A DNA stretch of 18,097 nt from CAWFFV01 sp963814985 (GTDB taxonomy: Bacteria > Chloroflexota > Ktedonobacteria > Ktedonobacterales > Ktedonobacteraceae), in assembly GCA_963814985.1 (NCBI GenBank), contig CAWFFV010000106.1:1-18097 (forward strand), given 5' to 3'. A program made the translations under genes and the position numbers. Below, piece by piece: positions 1-8,812 of this stretch. How positions within the stretch are numbered: position 1 is the stretch's first letter; every line of letters begins with the position of its first letter. Under the pieces are notes generated by a model. It was not told the DNA's origin, searched no databases, and worked only from the letters and a program-made list of their open reading frames with translations.

Positions 1-237
1 ACCAGTTGCTATTGTGCTCCGACGGAGCAAAAGCTGAAAGAACTTACCGCAATGTACAAAGGCCCATTTGGTCTGGGCCTTGTGGGAACGCCATCTCAGA
101 TTGTAGAACAGCTACAACCGTTTGTCGAGGCGGGTTTTGATTACTTTATGATCCATGCTGGAGGAGTTCCCCACGATTTTACGACGTTAGAGATGCTCAC
201 CTACGAAGCGCTACCAGCACTGAATAAGGAACACTAA
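1..237 (+). CDS. LLM-class flavin-dependent oxidoreductase, C-terminal part (cut by window edge)
   Basis: The frame is open from the first base and ends at TAA 235-237, so only the last 78 codons of a longer gene are seen. The residues GTPSQIVEQL, then FVEAGFDYFMIHAGG, match the C-terminal part of luciferase-like (TIM-barrel) monooxygenases and F420-dependent LLM oxidoreductases, where this stretch follows the last barrel strands and helps hold the flavin or deazaflavin phosphate. Such enzymes are soluble and oxidise or reduce small organic molecules; the substrate cannot be told from this fragment. An ATG at 52 is internal and is not a convincing start, because the similarity continues upstream of it. 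A PPOX/F420-type gene lies 1.8 kb downstream, in keeping with an F420-using organism. Whether the full gene is intact cannot be judged. Confidence 0.75.
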   Translation, partial: TSCYCAPTEQKLKELTAMYKGPFGLGLVGTPSQIVEQLQPFVEAGFDYFMIHAGGVPHDFTTLEMLTYEALPALNKEH

Positions 238-297
238 CGTATTCTTTTTCTGCATAGAGACGGAGAGTACTCAAAATTGGGTGCTCTCCCTCTGTGA

Positions 298-657
298 CCT
301 TGCCCCTGTCATTCTGAGTTTATCAAAGAGGTCAAATCTGAACTGTTTCTTGACTACTTGCATGAACATCTTGTCGATGATATTACTCTCTCGTAACTGG
401 CACACGCCGTCTCGCTGAGCCCATATCACTTTACACGTCTCTTCAAGTTATCCACCGGGACTACACCTCATCAATACCTTCTGAGTTGCCGCCTTCAACA
501 GGCATATCGGCTGCTTCGTTCCACCAATCTTCCGATTGGGCAAGTCGCTCTTCAGACCGGTTTTGCCGACCAGAGCCACTTGACACGCCATTTTAAACGT
601 GCTTTTGCTCAAACTCCTGCTGAATTGAGGAAAGAATTCCGTCACGAGCAAGAATAA
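298..657 (+). pseudogene. AraC-family transcriptional regulator remnant (HTH domain only, internal TAA)
   Basis: Reading this frame gives DYLHEHLVDDITLS, a TAA at 394-396, then LAHAVSLSPYHFTRLFK, STGTTPHQYLL, and a second helix-turn-helix around IGQVALQTGFADQSHLTRHF, ending at TAA 655-657. This is the classical double-HTH AraC/XylS DNA-binding domain of about 100 residues. Relatives usually read S-Q-L-A at the stop, so TAA is most simply a CAA-to-TAA transition. Only about 30 codons precede the stop before an upstream TGA (295-297), so the N-terminal sensor domain of roughly 150-200 residues is gone. The gene is therefore both truncated and interrupted. In its original form it may have controlled the adjacent alcohol dehydrogenase gene, a common arrangement, but that is inference. 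Confidence 0.8.
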
Positions 658-901
658 ACGAAAAAAGAGCAAGCTTGTTCAAGACGGTCGTCGCTCTCTC
701 AGGTACAATTATGACAGACTTCGCTCTGGTTCCACCGAGGACCAGAACGACCTGTTCGTTCTCCATGGAATCTCTCCATCAGGAGAACAAAGAAGACAAT
801 CAGTAGCTACCACAAAAGATGACAGAGAACTGGCTAAATAATCGCAGCCACTGAGCAAAAACAACACGCTTGCTCGTGATGAAAAGAAAGGATATGTATT
901 C

Positions 902-1920
902 ATGAAGGCGGTTGGACTCTACCATTACCTACCAATCGATAATCCGAAGAGCCTGATTGATGTTGAACTTGAAAAGCCAATTGCGACCGGACATGACTGA
1001 TAAGAGTCAAGGCTATTTCAGTCAATCCTATTGATACAAAAGTTCGTTCCCCGAAAGATTTGGTAGAAAAAACGCCACGTATTCTCGGCTGGGATGCTGC
1101 TGGGGTAGTCGAACAGGTTGGCTCTGAAGTTACATTGTTTAAGCCAGGAGACGAAGTTTATTACGCTGGCAGCATTACTCGTCCTGGTAACTATAGTGAA
1201 ATCCATCTCGTTGATGAACGTATTGTTGGCCACAAACCGAAAAGCTTGGATTTTGCACAAGCAGCGGCACTCCCACTGACTGCAATTACTGCCTGGGAAG
1301 GGCTATTTGACCGTCTGAACATCTCACATGATGCCAGTAAGAATGTGGGAAAAAGTATCCTCATTATCGGAGCAGCAGGTGGTGTTGGCTCTATTGCCAC
1401 ACAAATAGCCCATCTGATCGGATTGACGGTGATCGGGACCGCATCGCGACCAGAAACAATCAAGTGGGCAAAAGAGCACGGGGCCGGATATACAATCAAT
1501 CACAACGAAAGGTTCGCGCCTCAGCTCAAAAAGCTGGGTTTTGACACGGTTGCCTATATCTTCTGCCTGAACAGCATAGAGCAATATTAGGAGAACATGG
1601 GAGAAGTTATCGCACCTCAGGGGAAAATCTGCCTCATTGTAGGATCAGGAGAGCGATTTGATCTCTCAGCATTGCAAGGGAAAAGTGTAACGCTTGCCTG
1701 GGAACTGATGTTTACACGGCCAATGTATCAGACTCATGATATGATCGAACAGCATAATCTGCTTAATGAGCTTGCCGGGCTCGTTGACGATGGGAAAATT
1801 CGCACCACGATGACCGAATGTCTTTCTCCTATTAATGCTGAGAATCTACAATTGGCCCACAAAAAACTTGAATCTGGCAGGACAATAGGGAAAATTGTCC
1901 TGAAAGATTTTCTCAGCTAA
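902..1920 (+). pseudogene. Zinc-type alcohol dehydrogenase-like (MDR) gene with one frameshift and one premature TAG
   Basis: The ATG at 902 opens MKAVGLYHYLPIDNPKSLID, typical of the zinc-binding alcohol dehydrogenase-like subfamily of medium-chain reductases. The frame closes at TGA 998-1000 after ATGHD. The homologous protein resumes one frame over from about 997 (RVKAISVNPIDTKVR), as expected from loss of one base, probably a C. The body carries GWDAAGVVEQVG and the cofactor-binding loop GAAGGVGSIATQIA. At 1588-1590 a TAG sits where relatives have tryptophan (EQY-stop-ENMGEV), and the same frame continues to TAA 1918-1920 through APQGKICLIV and ESGRTIGKIVLKDF. Repaired, it would be about 339 residues, the usual family length. 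Two independent lesions make it a pseudogene. The 658-901 gap upstream has a possible AAAGGA ribosome site ahead of the ATG. Confidence 0.88.
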
Positions 1921-2052
1921 AGTCAGCAGTGGTATTTTACCACTGAATAGTTACATGATGCTCATCATTGCACGCCTGTTGTCAGGGAAGAATTTTTGCC
2001 GTGTGCCTGAAGGGATCAGTTATTGAAATTCAAGCTCTCTATGGAGGATACT

Positions 2053-2472
2053 ATGACCATCGAGCATTCTCAGACCCAGAACGAGACTCGCAACCCATTC
2101 ACATCTCTTTACTCTCATCAGTTTATCCTGCTCACTACCTTTCGCAAGAATGGAACCTCGGTGCCCACACCCGTCTGGTTCGTAAGCGACCAGGGCAAGA
2201 TCTACGTGGGAACTCCCCAAACCTCCGGGAAGGTCAAACGTATTCGCAACAATGCAAAGGTACAGGTAGCTCCGTGCACCCAGAGTGGAAAGGTTCTAGG
2301 GGAAACAATTGAAGGTCGTGCATCTCTCTTGCCAGAAATACAATACGAAAGGGTCACAAAGAAATTGAGCCGCAAATACGGCATCCTTTATTCTGTGTTC
2401 GGATTCATCCAAAAGTTGCAGAGGATACGACCAGCCGTTATCGAGATAGCCTCGCTCCAGAAAGAGTACTGA
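2053..2472 (+). CDS. PPOX-class F420-dependent oxidoreductase-like protein
   Basis: This intact 139-codon frame encodes a small split-barrel protein of the pyridoxamine-5'-phosphate-oxidase-like superfamily. Its N-terminal half has the expected pattern: a strand (FILLTTFRKNGTSVPTPVWF), a turn, a strand (KIYVGTPQTSGKVKRIRNN) and then VQVAPC. The sequence G-K-V-L-G-E-T-I-E-G-R-A follows, as in the F420-dependent TIGR03666-type group. These soluble enzymes bind deazaflavin F420 (some bind FMN or heme) and reduce small substrates; the substrate is unknown. The start at 2053 is chosen because GGAGG at 2043-2047 lies five bases upstream; the ATG at 2041 and TTG at 2023 lack such a site. It is the only intact complete gene in the left 3.4 kb. 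No operon partner is visible. Confidence 0.85.
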   Translation: MTIEHSQTQNETRNPFTSLYSHQFILLTTFRKNGTSVPTPVWFVSDQGKIYVGTPQTSGKVKRIRNNAKVQVAPCTQSGKVLGETIEGRASLLPEIQYERVTKKLSRKYGILYSVFGFIQKLQRIRPAVIEIASLQKEY

Positions 2473-2548
2473 TTGACGAGCCGCCGTTACAGCAGTGGTG
2501 GGTGCAATCAACGAGACTCAATTTGTTCAAACGTTTGGTGTGAGTTAG

Positions 2549-2828
2549 AAAAGTCATTTGCGAACAGCCTTCCCAACTTTGCCAGATCGCAGCCAATTCA
2601 GTCGTCCGCAATGGCAATCTGCGCTGCTCATCACGGAGTTTGACTTGTATCTGGTTGGCTTGTTGTATGAATGTGTTGATTCGTCGAGCATTGTGACACG
2701 AGATACCGAACGAGGTGGTGCCGGATGGTTGCCTAGTCAGGCAGATATTGGCTCTCTCAGCCGCTTTGGCTGGTATGCGCGTCTTTCATCTGTTGATCAC
2801 GATTTCGAAAATCACACCAAACGTTTAG
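2549..2828 (+). pseudogene. DDE transposase remnant, truncated and frameshifted
   Basis: The reading frame from 2549 gives KSHLRTAFPTLPDRSQFSR and later VDSSSIVTRD, RGGAGWLPSQADIGSL and RFGWY. This matches the early catalytic part of a DDE transposase group whose members read LPDRSQFNR, then LDS, then GAGWL-ADIGWSNRLGWYEGFHLLL. A stop lies directly upstream, so the N-terminus is missing. After GWY (about 2777-2783) one extra base shifts the frame; FHLLITISKI continues in the next frame and stops at TAG 2826-2828. The rest of the transposase and both element ends are not recognisable. The exact IS family (IS4, IS5 or IS982-like) is uncertain. It is a dead fossil insertion sequence, and it fits the pseudogene-rich character of this end of the window. 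Confidence 0.65.
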
Positions 2829-3374
2829 GAAAGAGATCCGTCCAAATGGACAGCCTGGTTAATTCACTGCCAAGTTAAGTGAAACAAACTCATCACTCCT
2901 CACTTAATTTCCACTGTGGTACTAGCCATCTCGAAAATCCCTCCATGCAGGAACTACTCAGTTCCCTTTCTGAGAAAGCGGCTACGGCTCTCTTTCAGCG
3001 TCGAGAGGATATCCTCAACGATTTCGGGGGCAACGAGGCCAGTTGCTCCCATCCATTTGAAGAATTTCTTGAAGGAGGCAAGAGAGACCTTCATGCTGGA
3101 GGGGCAAGCCCAGCGCTGCGTCTCATCGAAGGAATGTTCTCCTAACCGCAATAACGGCAAAGAAGCCAGATCTTACAAGAAGGGCGAAAGAGAGTAACTC
3201 GTTTTTTGCTTTTGAGTAATGATCTTCCATTGCTATTGTATCTCTTTTTTCTGGTGTCAGCCAACGTGACTCTGCGCCTGGACGCGTCATTCTCTGGTGA
3301 GATAGTATGAGCCTCACCCCATTTCTCGATCGATGCTCTAGTATCCCCTTTTCGTCAAGAGGCTTGTCATTCTA
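2829..3374. other. Non-coding stretch without a recognisable gene
   Basis: Several frames of 60-90 codons are open here on both strands, for example 2954-3160 on the minus strand and 2916-3197 on the plus strand. None has a convincing ribosome site, a known motif or a family I recognise. The minus-strand frame contains SFKKFFKWMGATGLVAPEI, which looks protein-like and could be a decayed fragment, but I cannot assign it. I see no RNA gene. The stretch lies between the transposase scrap and the terminator of the large minus-strand gene. Confidence 0.4.
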
Positions 3375-3415
3375 GGAAAAAAGAAACACCTGAGTCAATC
3401 ACAACTCAGGTGTTT
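3375..3415 (-). terminator. Intrinsic terminator of the caspase-NACHT-HEAT gene
   Basis: A perfect 12-bp inverted repeat, AAACACCTGAGT at 3384-3395 and its complement at 3404-3415, encloses an 8-base loop. Read on the minus strand, the hairpin is followed at once by CTTTTTTCC (3375-3383), the classical T-tract. No T-tract follows it on the plus strand, so it serves minus-strand transcription. It lies about 190 bases beyond the stop codon of the 1577-residue gene. Confidence 0.85.
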
Positions 3416-3601
3416 CGCTCTCTTCTTCGGACGGAACCGACGGGCGTTATATTATCCCCAAGATAACCTGCGTGACAGGTTGTCAGTCCTTCTCATTGTG
3501 CATGAAAGTAGTATAGCACATTTAGAAGGAGATTTCCTGTTGCGAAAGTTCTTCTCAGGCTGTGTGAAAGAGATGCCGAAGAGGAAAATGCTCCTTGTTA
3601 C

Positions 3602-6600
3602 TCAATCATCTTCAATGCCCGTCTCCAGCGAGAGAATTTCTGCCAAAGCATCATCGGCTGCTTCACGTACAGCGTGTACTGGATCATTCCGGCGAAGATA
3701 ATACAAGTGCTGGAGAGCTGTATCTGGAATATTTCGGCGAATCTTCTCCACTGCTTCTATCGCCTTTAGACGAACCTGCCAGAACGGCCATATGAGCAAT
3801 TCCTCCAGCTTTTCGAGCAGAATGGGTATATTCAAACCTAAATCACCAAGAGTCTGGGCAAGAAAGAGTTGTTGTATTGAGATGAATGGCTCACCAATCA
3901 ACTCACCTTGGAAGACTGCCATTGCCAGAGGAAACATCTCAGACAGGGTATCAGGTGCAACCTCCTTGAGAAGATGAAGAACTTCCTTGCGTACGTCTGC
4001 AATTTCATCGTTTAATGCTTCTAAAACGTGCTCAACTGGTATTCGTTTTCCTAAGGCCTGAACAGCGGCCCGTCTCACATCTCCAGAGGTATCCTGAAGC
4101 ATGGGGAGCAAGACATCGAGAGGAACACGTTCTCCCTGTGCTCCTAAGGCCTGAACAGCGGCCCGTCTCACATCTCCAGAGATATCCTGAAGCATGGGGA
4201 GCAAGACATCGATGGAAACACGTTCTCCCTGTGCTCCTAAGACTTGAACAGCAGCCCGTCTCACCCACCGATCGGTATCCTGAAGCATAGGAAGCAAGAC
4301 ATCGATGGAAACACGTTCTCCTTGTGCTCCTAAGACCTCAATGGTAGCCCGTCTCACATTCCAATCAGTATCCTGAAGCATGGGAAGCAAGGCATCGATG
4401 GAAACACGCTCTCCCTGTGCTTTTAAGACGTCAATGACCACCTGTCTCACATTCCCATCAGTATTCTGAAGCATGGGAAGCAGGGCATTGAGAGGAATAC
4501 GCTCTCTCTGTGCTCCTAAGACCTGAACAGCGGCCCGTCTCACCAGCTCATCAGTATCCTGAAGCACGGGAAGCAGGGCATCGAGAGAGACGCGCTCTCC
4601 CTGTGCTCCTAAGACTTTAACAGCGGCCTGTCTCACATCAGCAAAAGGCTCCTGAAGCATGGGGAGCAAGACATCGAGAGGAACACGTTCTCCCCGTGCT
4701 CCTAAGGCCTCAACAGTGGCCCGTCTCACATCTCCAGAGGTATCCTGAAGCATGGGGAGCAAGACATCGATGGAAACACGTTCTCCCTGTGCTCCTAAGA
4801 CTTGAACAGCAGCCCGTCTCACCCACCGATCGGTATCCTGAAGCATAGGAAGCAAGACATCGATGGAAACACGTTCTCCTTGTGCTCCTAAGACCTCAAT
4901 GGTAGCCCGTCTCACATTCCAATCAGTATCCTGAAGCATGGGAAGCAAGGCATCGATGGAAACACGCTCTCCCTGTGCTTTTAAGACGTCAATGACCACC
5001 TGTCTCACATTCCCATCAGTATTCTGAAGCATGGGAAGCAGGGCATTGAGAGGAATACGCTCTCTCTGTGCTCCTAAGACCTGAACAGCGGCCCGTCTCA
5101 CCAGCTCATCAGTATCCTGAAGCACGGGAAGCAGGGCATCGAGAGAGACGCGCTCTCCCTGTGCTCCTAAGACTTTAACAGCGGCCTGTCTCACATCAGC
5201 AAAAGGCTCCTGAAGCATGGGGAGCAAGACATCGAGAGGAACACGTTCTCCCCGTGCTCCTAAGGCCTCAACAGTGGCCCGTCTCACATCTCCAGAGGTA
5301 TCCTGAAGCATGGGGAGCAAGACATCGAGAGGAACATGTTCTCCCCGTGCTCCTAAGGCCTCAACAGCGGCCTGTCTCACCCACTGATCGGTATCCTGAA
5401 GCATGGGAAGCAAGACATCGAGAGGAACACGCTCTCCCTGTGCTCCTAAGACTTTAACAGCGGCCCGTCTCACCCACTGATCGGTATCCTGAAGCATGGG
5501 AAGCAAGGCATCGAAAGGAACACGTTCTCCCTGCGCTCCTAAGACCTGAACAGCGGCCTGTCTCACCCACTGATCGGTATCCTGAAGCATGGGAAGCAGT
5601 ACATCGAGAGGAACACGTTCTCCCTGCGCTCCTAAGACCTGAACAGCGGCCTGTCTCACCCACTGATCGGTATCCTGAAGCATGGGAAGCAGTACATCGA
5701 GAGGAACACGTTCTCCCTGCGCTCCTAAGACCTGAACAGCGGCCTGTCTCACATCAGCAAAAGGCTCCTGAAGCATGGGAAGCAAGGCATCCCAGCCGTT
5801 GAGTTCCTGGAGGATGTCACCCGCAACTTCTCGTACTTCGTTGTTAGAATCTCTGAGTACGAGAATGATAGGTTTCGATATTGCTTCTCTGTCACACAAC
5901 TGGAGATATTTCACATCTTGTACGAGCTTCCTAAGTCGGTTGGCTTTTGTTTTTCTCCCATTACGTACAGCGGCAAGTAACTCATGCCACCAAAGTCTCA
6001 CAAGTTGCCGCTCTAGTTGCACTGTCTTGACAGATTTCCATTCGGGTATCTCCGTTACCTCCACAATTGACTTGAGTGCTAATGCTAGTCCCAATTCCCC
6101 TGGATCACCCTCTTCGGTTTCTCGCTGTTCCATCAGTGCTTTCATCCAGCGAAAAGCCACGAAGCGGCCTTGACTTCCTGGCTGTTGTGCAAGTGCTCCC
6201 ACCATCAAGCGCAGGACTTCCGTCCATCGGCTATACGTCCGTTTTTTCCAGATGAAATGCCATGTCTCTTCTCGTGTTTGAGCATTTTGACTCGTCAGTC
6301 GTTTGGCTAACTCTACGGCTGCCAGATATTCTTGAAAGGTCTGATGGCGAAACCCATAGGTCTCGTGAGCAACAACATCGAGAATCCCTGATGTAACCAT
6401 CCGTTTCGCAATGCGCTCTGCTTCTTCCCAGGAGATCTTCTGTCTTTCTTCCAGGAATGTTAAGAGGTCATGATTGGTGAATGTGCGCCCTTTCCCCTGC
6501 TGTAACCACAAGGCCAGACCAGCCAGGGGTCGCAGGAGGTTAGTGCGACGAATACTATCCTGCTCCCGTAGTGTAAGCACGGCTTCAATCACATTGTGGT

Positions 6601-8335
6601 ACAGTGCTGCACGACTTGATGGCAATCCTCCCGTTTTCACAAAAACAGCTGCTGCTAGGCTAAATAATAAGGGATTGTCTCCCCATGCTGCTGCATGAGA
6701 ATGCTTTTCGAGAAGGGGAACAAATACTGTTGGCGAAGAAGAGCGAACTGCTGTAGCAGAGAGCAACGTGGCAATTTCAGGCAGGAGTTTTGTTGCCAGC
6801 TCTCGGCGTAGTGTTGCATTCATTGGGAGCAACTCCCACTCGGAGAATTGCCCTTGCTTAAACTGGCCTCCTTTGTATTCGGTAAAGCGTGAACCAACGA
6901 TCCAGATATTGCCCTGTTCGGATGCACGGCTATTGACCAACTCAATCATGCGTGGGCGATGCTCAGGAGCGACTTCATCCAGGCTATCGAAAGCCACAAA
7001 TGTATGACCAGATTTCATTCCATTCCAAAGGATATCCGCGTAGTTTCTCTCGATGCCCAGTTCTTCCACCAGATCAAACAGATAGCTCTGAAGCGTTTTC
7101 CCTGAGCGTGCCAGATCCGCCAGTGAGAGAAATATTGGAAGATGTGCTGTGGAATCAGCAAGCGCTCTCTCTGCTTGACGACCGATCAGATGCTTGAGTG
7201 TCGTTGTTTTCCCAGTTCCAGGGCTTCCAAGAATGACCAGACGACCATTTGGGCTCTTCTGAAGTGCGTCTTCCCCATGCTCTGCTCGAACTGGCTGCTC
7301 TTTTGTGCCGGGGCCATCCTTCCTGTCGTACTCGCTGTGCTCATCTTCGCCCTCTCTTTCTTCTCCTAGCAGTGCACGCCGCTGTTTGTGCTCCGAGTCA
7401 GCAGTCAAGGGATCACGACGCAATGCCAGCGGCTGGAAGATCGCTTGCAAAGAAATGCCTGCCGCAGGCCCGATAGGCAATGTGACGGCATGATAGCGTG
7501 CGCTGATTTTCTCTAGATATTGCTTTCGTATCAACCCATCAGGCACAAAAGTGTTCGTGACAGCCCCACGCTGTTCTGTCAGCCAGATTGTCCCCTCGTC
7601 ACCTGCCACGACCTCATTCAAGAGAATGGGGAGAGACAGTTTCATCTCTTCTGGCTTCAATGAACAATTCGCTTTTTCAAGAGCAGTCGGCATCCAACGC
7701 CAGATATCCGTTAATGAGAGCGAGCGCTTATCTGGAGAGACCTCCGCAAAGTGTGAGGTGAGAGCTGTTGTCAGAGTCCAGGATAAAAAACCTGCTCCCC
7801 CATCCAACGTTTCTAACTCACGTGTTGTTTTCGTACGAGAACAAGCCATAAGAATCGCATAGGTACTTCCAAGCGCTTGCTGATACGTCTGGCGTATGTC
7901 CTGGTCACCTTTGAACAGACCAGAATATGCGCCACCTGCATGACAGCAGTCAAGCACCAACACTTTGTGGCGAGCTTTGCACTTGTCTAAATAGGACTTG
8001 ATATCGTCAATCTTGATTGCAGATGAAATACAATCATCAATGTCTGTGCTGTTGCAGAGGAGAAAGAGTTGACCATCGTAAAAACCATGTCCAGAGAAAT
8101 GGACCAGAAGCAAGTCGGATGGTTCGCATTGTTTCACCATACGGTTCAAACCAGCTAAGACTGACTGAGGGCTCTCTGCTATCGTTGATTTGGCTTCGGT
8201 AAAGGCGCAGTGAGGAGTACGCAGCGCCTCTGCAAGACGTTGGGCATCTTTTTCTGCATATTTGAGAGTCGCCAGATGCTCTGTCTGAGGACCATTTGCG
8301 CCTATCAGGTAAGTATACCGTTTTTGCTCTTTCAT
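3602..8335 (-). CDS. Caspase-like peptidase / NACHT NTPase / HEAT-repeat protein (1577 aa)
   Basis: A multidomain signalling protein. Residues 1-250 form a caspase-like (C14, CD-clan) domain: the catalytic His is H83 in HFSGHGF, and the Cys is C131 in LVLDCCHAGG. Residues about 365-660 are a NACHT NTPase with P-loop GSPGTGKT (370-377), Walker B FDSLDEV (D450), a sensor-like IVGSR and a C-terminal FRHQTFQEYLAA. After an alpha-helical region comes a HEAT array from residue 851 to about 1433, with 19 units of 31 residues (LLPMLQ-x5-VRxAxVxxLGAxGER), then degenerate HEAT to the end. By family knowledge, ligand sensing by repeats triggers NTP-driven oligomerisation and activates the protease, often as a suicide or immune response; the target is unknown. 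All catalytic residues are present, so it is probably functional. Its ATG overlaps the preceding stop (ATGA), implying translational coupling to the EACC1-like gene. Confidence 0.93.
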   Translation of the reverse strand: MKEQKRYTYLIGANGPQTEHLATLKYAEKDAQRLAEALRTPHCAFTEAKSTIAESPQSVLAGLNRMVKQCEPSDLLLVHFSGHGFYDGQLFLLCNSTDIDDCISSAIKIDDIKSYLDKCKARHKVLVLDCCHAGGAYSGLFKGDQDIRQTYQQALGSTYAILMACSRTKTTRELETLDGGAGFLSWTLTTALTSHFAEVSPDKRSLSLTDIWRWMPTALEKANCSLKPEEMKLSLPILLNEVVAGDEGTIWLTEQRGAVTNTFVPDGLIRKQYLEKISARYHAVTLPIGPAAGISLQAIFQPLALRRDPLTADSEHKQRRALLGEEREGEDEHSEYDRKDGPGTKEQPVRAEHGEDALQKSPNGRLVILGSPGTGKTTTLKHLIGRQAERALADSTAHLPIFLSLADLARSGKTLQSYLFDLVEELGIERNYADILWNGMKSGHTFVAFDSLDEVAPEHRPRMIELVNSRASEQGNIWIVGSRFTEYKGGQFKQGQFSEWELLPMNATLRRELATKLLPEIATLLSATAVRSSSPTVFVPLLEKHSHAAAWGDNPLLFSLAAAVFVKTGGLPSSRAALYHNVIEAVLTLREQDSIRRTNLLRPLAGLALWLQQGKGRTFTNHDLLTFLEERQKISWEEAERIAKRMVTSGILDVVAHETYGFRHQTFQEYLAAVELAKRLTSQNAQTREETWHFIWKKRTYSRWTEVLRLMVGALAQQPGSQGRFVAFRWMKALMEQRETEEGDPGELGLALALKSIVEVTEIPEWKSVKTVQLERQLVRLWWHELLAAVRNGRKTKANRLRKLVQDVKYLQLCDREAISKPIILVLRDSNNEVREVAGDILQELNGWDALLPMLQEPFADVRQAAVQVLGAQGERVPLDVLLPMLQDTDQWVRQAAVQVLGAQGERVPLDVLLPMLQDTDQWVRQAAVQVLGAQGERVPFDALLPMLQDTDQWVRRAAVKVLGAQGERVPLDVLLPMLQDTDQWVRQAAVEALGARGEHVPLDVLLPMLQDTSGDVRRATVEALGARGERVPLDVLLPMLQEPFADVRQAAVKVLGAQGERVSLDALLPVLQDTDELVRRAAVQVLGAQRERIPLNALLPMLQNTDGNVRQVVIDVLKAQGERVSIDALLPMLQDTDWNVRRATIEVLGAQGERVSIDVLLPMLQDTDRWVRRAAVQVLGAQGERVSIDVLLPMLQDTSGDVRRATVEALGARGERVPLDVLLPMLQEPFADVRQAAVKVLGAQGERVSLDALLPVLQDTDELVRRAAVQVLGAQRERIPLNALLPMLQNTDGNVRQVVIDVLKAQGERVSIDALLPMLQDTDWNVRRATIEVLGAQGERVSIDVLLPMLQDTDRWVRRAAVQVLGAQGERVSIDVLLPMLQDISGDVRRAAVQALGAQGERVPLDVLLPMLQDTSGDVRRAAVQALGKRIPVEHVLEALNDEIADVRKEVLHLLKEVAPDTLSEMFPLAMAVFQGELIGEPFISIQQLFLAQTLGDLGLNIPILLEKLEELLIWPFWQVRLKAIEAVEKIRRNIPDTALQHLYYLRRNDPVHAVREAADDALAEILSLETGIEDD
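4019..5785 (-). repeat. 93-bp tandem repeat array encoding 19 HEAT units
   Basis: Within the caspase-NACHT gene a 93-bp unit repeats about 19 times (the last is degenerate). Each encodes 31 residues with consensus LLPMLQ-xxxxx-VR-x-A-x-V-x-x-LGA-x-GERV-x-x-D-x. Units are near-identical in DNA as well as protein, so the array was amplified recently or is kept uniform by recombination. Variation is concentrated at unit positions 7-11 (DTDQW, DTSGD, EPFAD, DTDEL, NTDGN, DTDWN, DTDRW). It is a coding repeat, not a CRISPR array: there are no unique spacers and the frame stays open throughout. Confidence 0.95.
4183..5328 (-). repeat. Perfect 558-bp tandem duplication (six HEAT units) inside the array
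   Basis: Bases 4183-4770 and 4741-5328 read identically at an offset of 558 bp, which is six 93-bp units. The identity breaks on one side at 4182/4740 (A versus G) and on the other just after 4770/5328 (T versus G). I compared the two copies line by line and saw no difference. The protein consequence is that the block starting LLPMLQDTSGDVRRATVEAL, running through EPFAD, DTDEL, NTDGN, DTDWN and DTDRW units, occurs twice in a row. This points to a very recent unequal crossover or slippage event, or to gene conversion. Confidence 0.93.
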
Positions 8336-8772
8336 AGCTGACTATCAGGTATGTTTTGCGGTGGCACGTTTGCTGGACTGGAAGAAGAGACGGCATCAGA
8401 GGACGGAGATGAAATCCAGGGGCGCTGCTCGTCGCTTGCACGTATTTGTTTGCGCTGAATAATGACTGTTCCGTCTGGCCGACGTGTTTCGGTCTCTTCA
8501 ATCACCCATGTCTTTGCTCGATTTGGTGGCGTGATCTGTTTAAGGATAGCAAGAATGATTGGTGTCAGTGCACCGATCACCCCCGGCAAAACCTGAAGGA
8601 ACTGAACAATATCGCCACGACTGCCGGAAGGGGATGTAGGATCAGAACCATACACAATGCGAAGCGAGGGAAGAGCCTGTTGAAGCTCCAGATAGAGGTC
8701 AACATCTTGCTGCTCTAAGAGCGTTTGGACTTCCTCGGAGAGATCCAGAATCACATTGACTTCATCAGCCAT
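8332..8772 (-). CDS. Small single-TM protein resembling effector-associated component EACC1
   Basis: This 146-residue protein is encoded directly upstream of the caspase-NACHT gene, and its TGA overlaps that ATG. Residues 1-40 are acidic and helical (DLSEEVQTLLEQQDVDLYLE). A strand-like piece (LRIVYGS) follows, then a hydrophobic helix at about 55-79 (FLQVLPGVIGALTPIILAIL). Next come strand-rich WVIEETETRRPDGTVIIQRK and a Ser/Pro-rich disordered tail. That order (acidic start, single hydrophobic helix, beta hairpin with PDG) resembles EACC1, the small constant partner found beside caspase- or trypsin-type effectors in NTPase conflict systems. The assignment rests on layout and context, not on a search. 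The ATG at 8772 is preferred because GAGG (8779-8782) lies six bases upstream; a TTG at 8784 is the alternative. Confidence 0.7.
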   Translation of the reverse strand: MADEVNVILDLSEEVQTLLEQQDVDLYLELQQALPSLRIVYGSDPTSPSGSRGDIVQFLQVLPGVIGALTPIILAILKQITPPNRAKTWVIEETETRRPDGTVIIQRKQIRASDEQRPWISSPSSDAVSSSSPANVPPQNIPDSQL

Positions 8773-8812
8773 ATATGTCCTCAAAATTCTTTCGTACAGC
8801 TTTTATAGTTCT

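Noticed and set aside
394..1590. Stop-codon readthrough, recoding or selenocysteine in the AraC and dehydrogenase genes
   Set aside because: The lesions differ (TAA, TAG, frameshift), have no conserved context or structure, and coincide with N-terminal loss in AraC. Ordinary decay explains them.
2954..3160. A 68-codon minus-strand frame as a gene
   Set aside because: It reads protein-like in part but has no convincing ribosome site or recognisable family, and it overlaps equally long frames on the plus strand.
4015..5663. Short frames on both strands within the HEAT array (for example 5254-5457 and 5454-5663)
   Set aside because: They are periodic shadows of the 93-bp repeat in other frames.
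4019..5785. CRISPR-like repeat array
   Set aside because: Repeats are 93 bp, contiguous, coding and in frame, with no unique spacers and no cas genes. They encode HEAT units.
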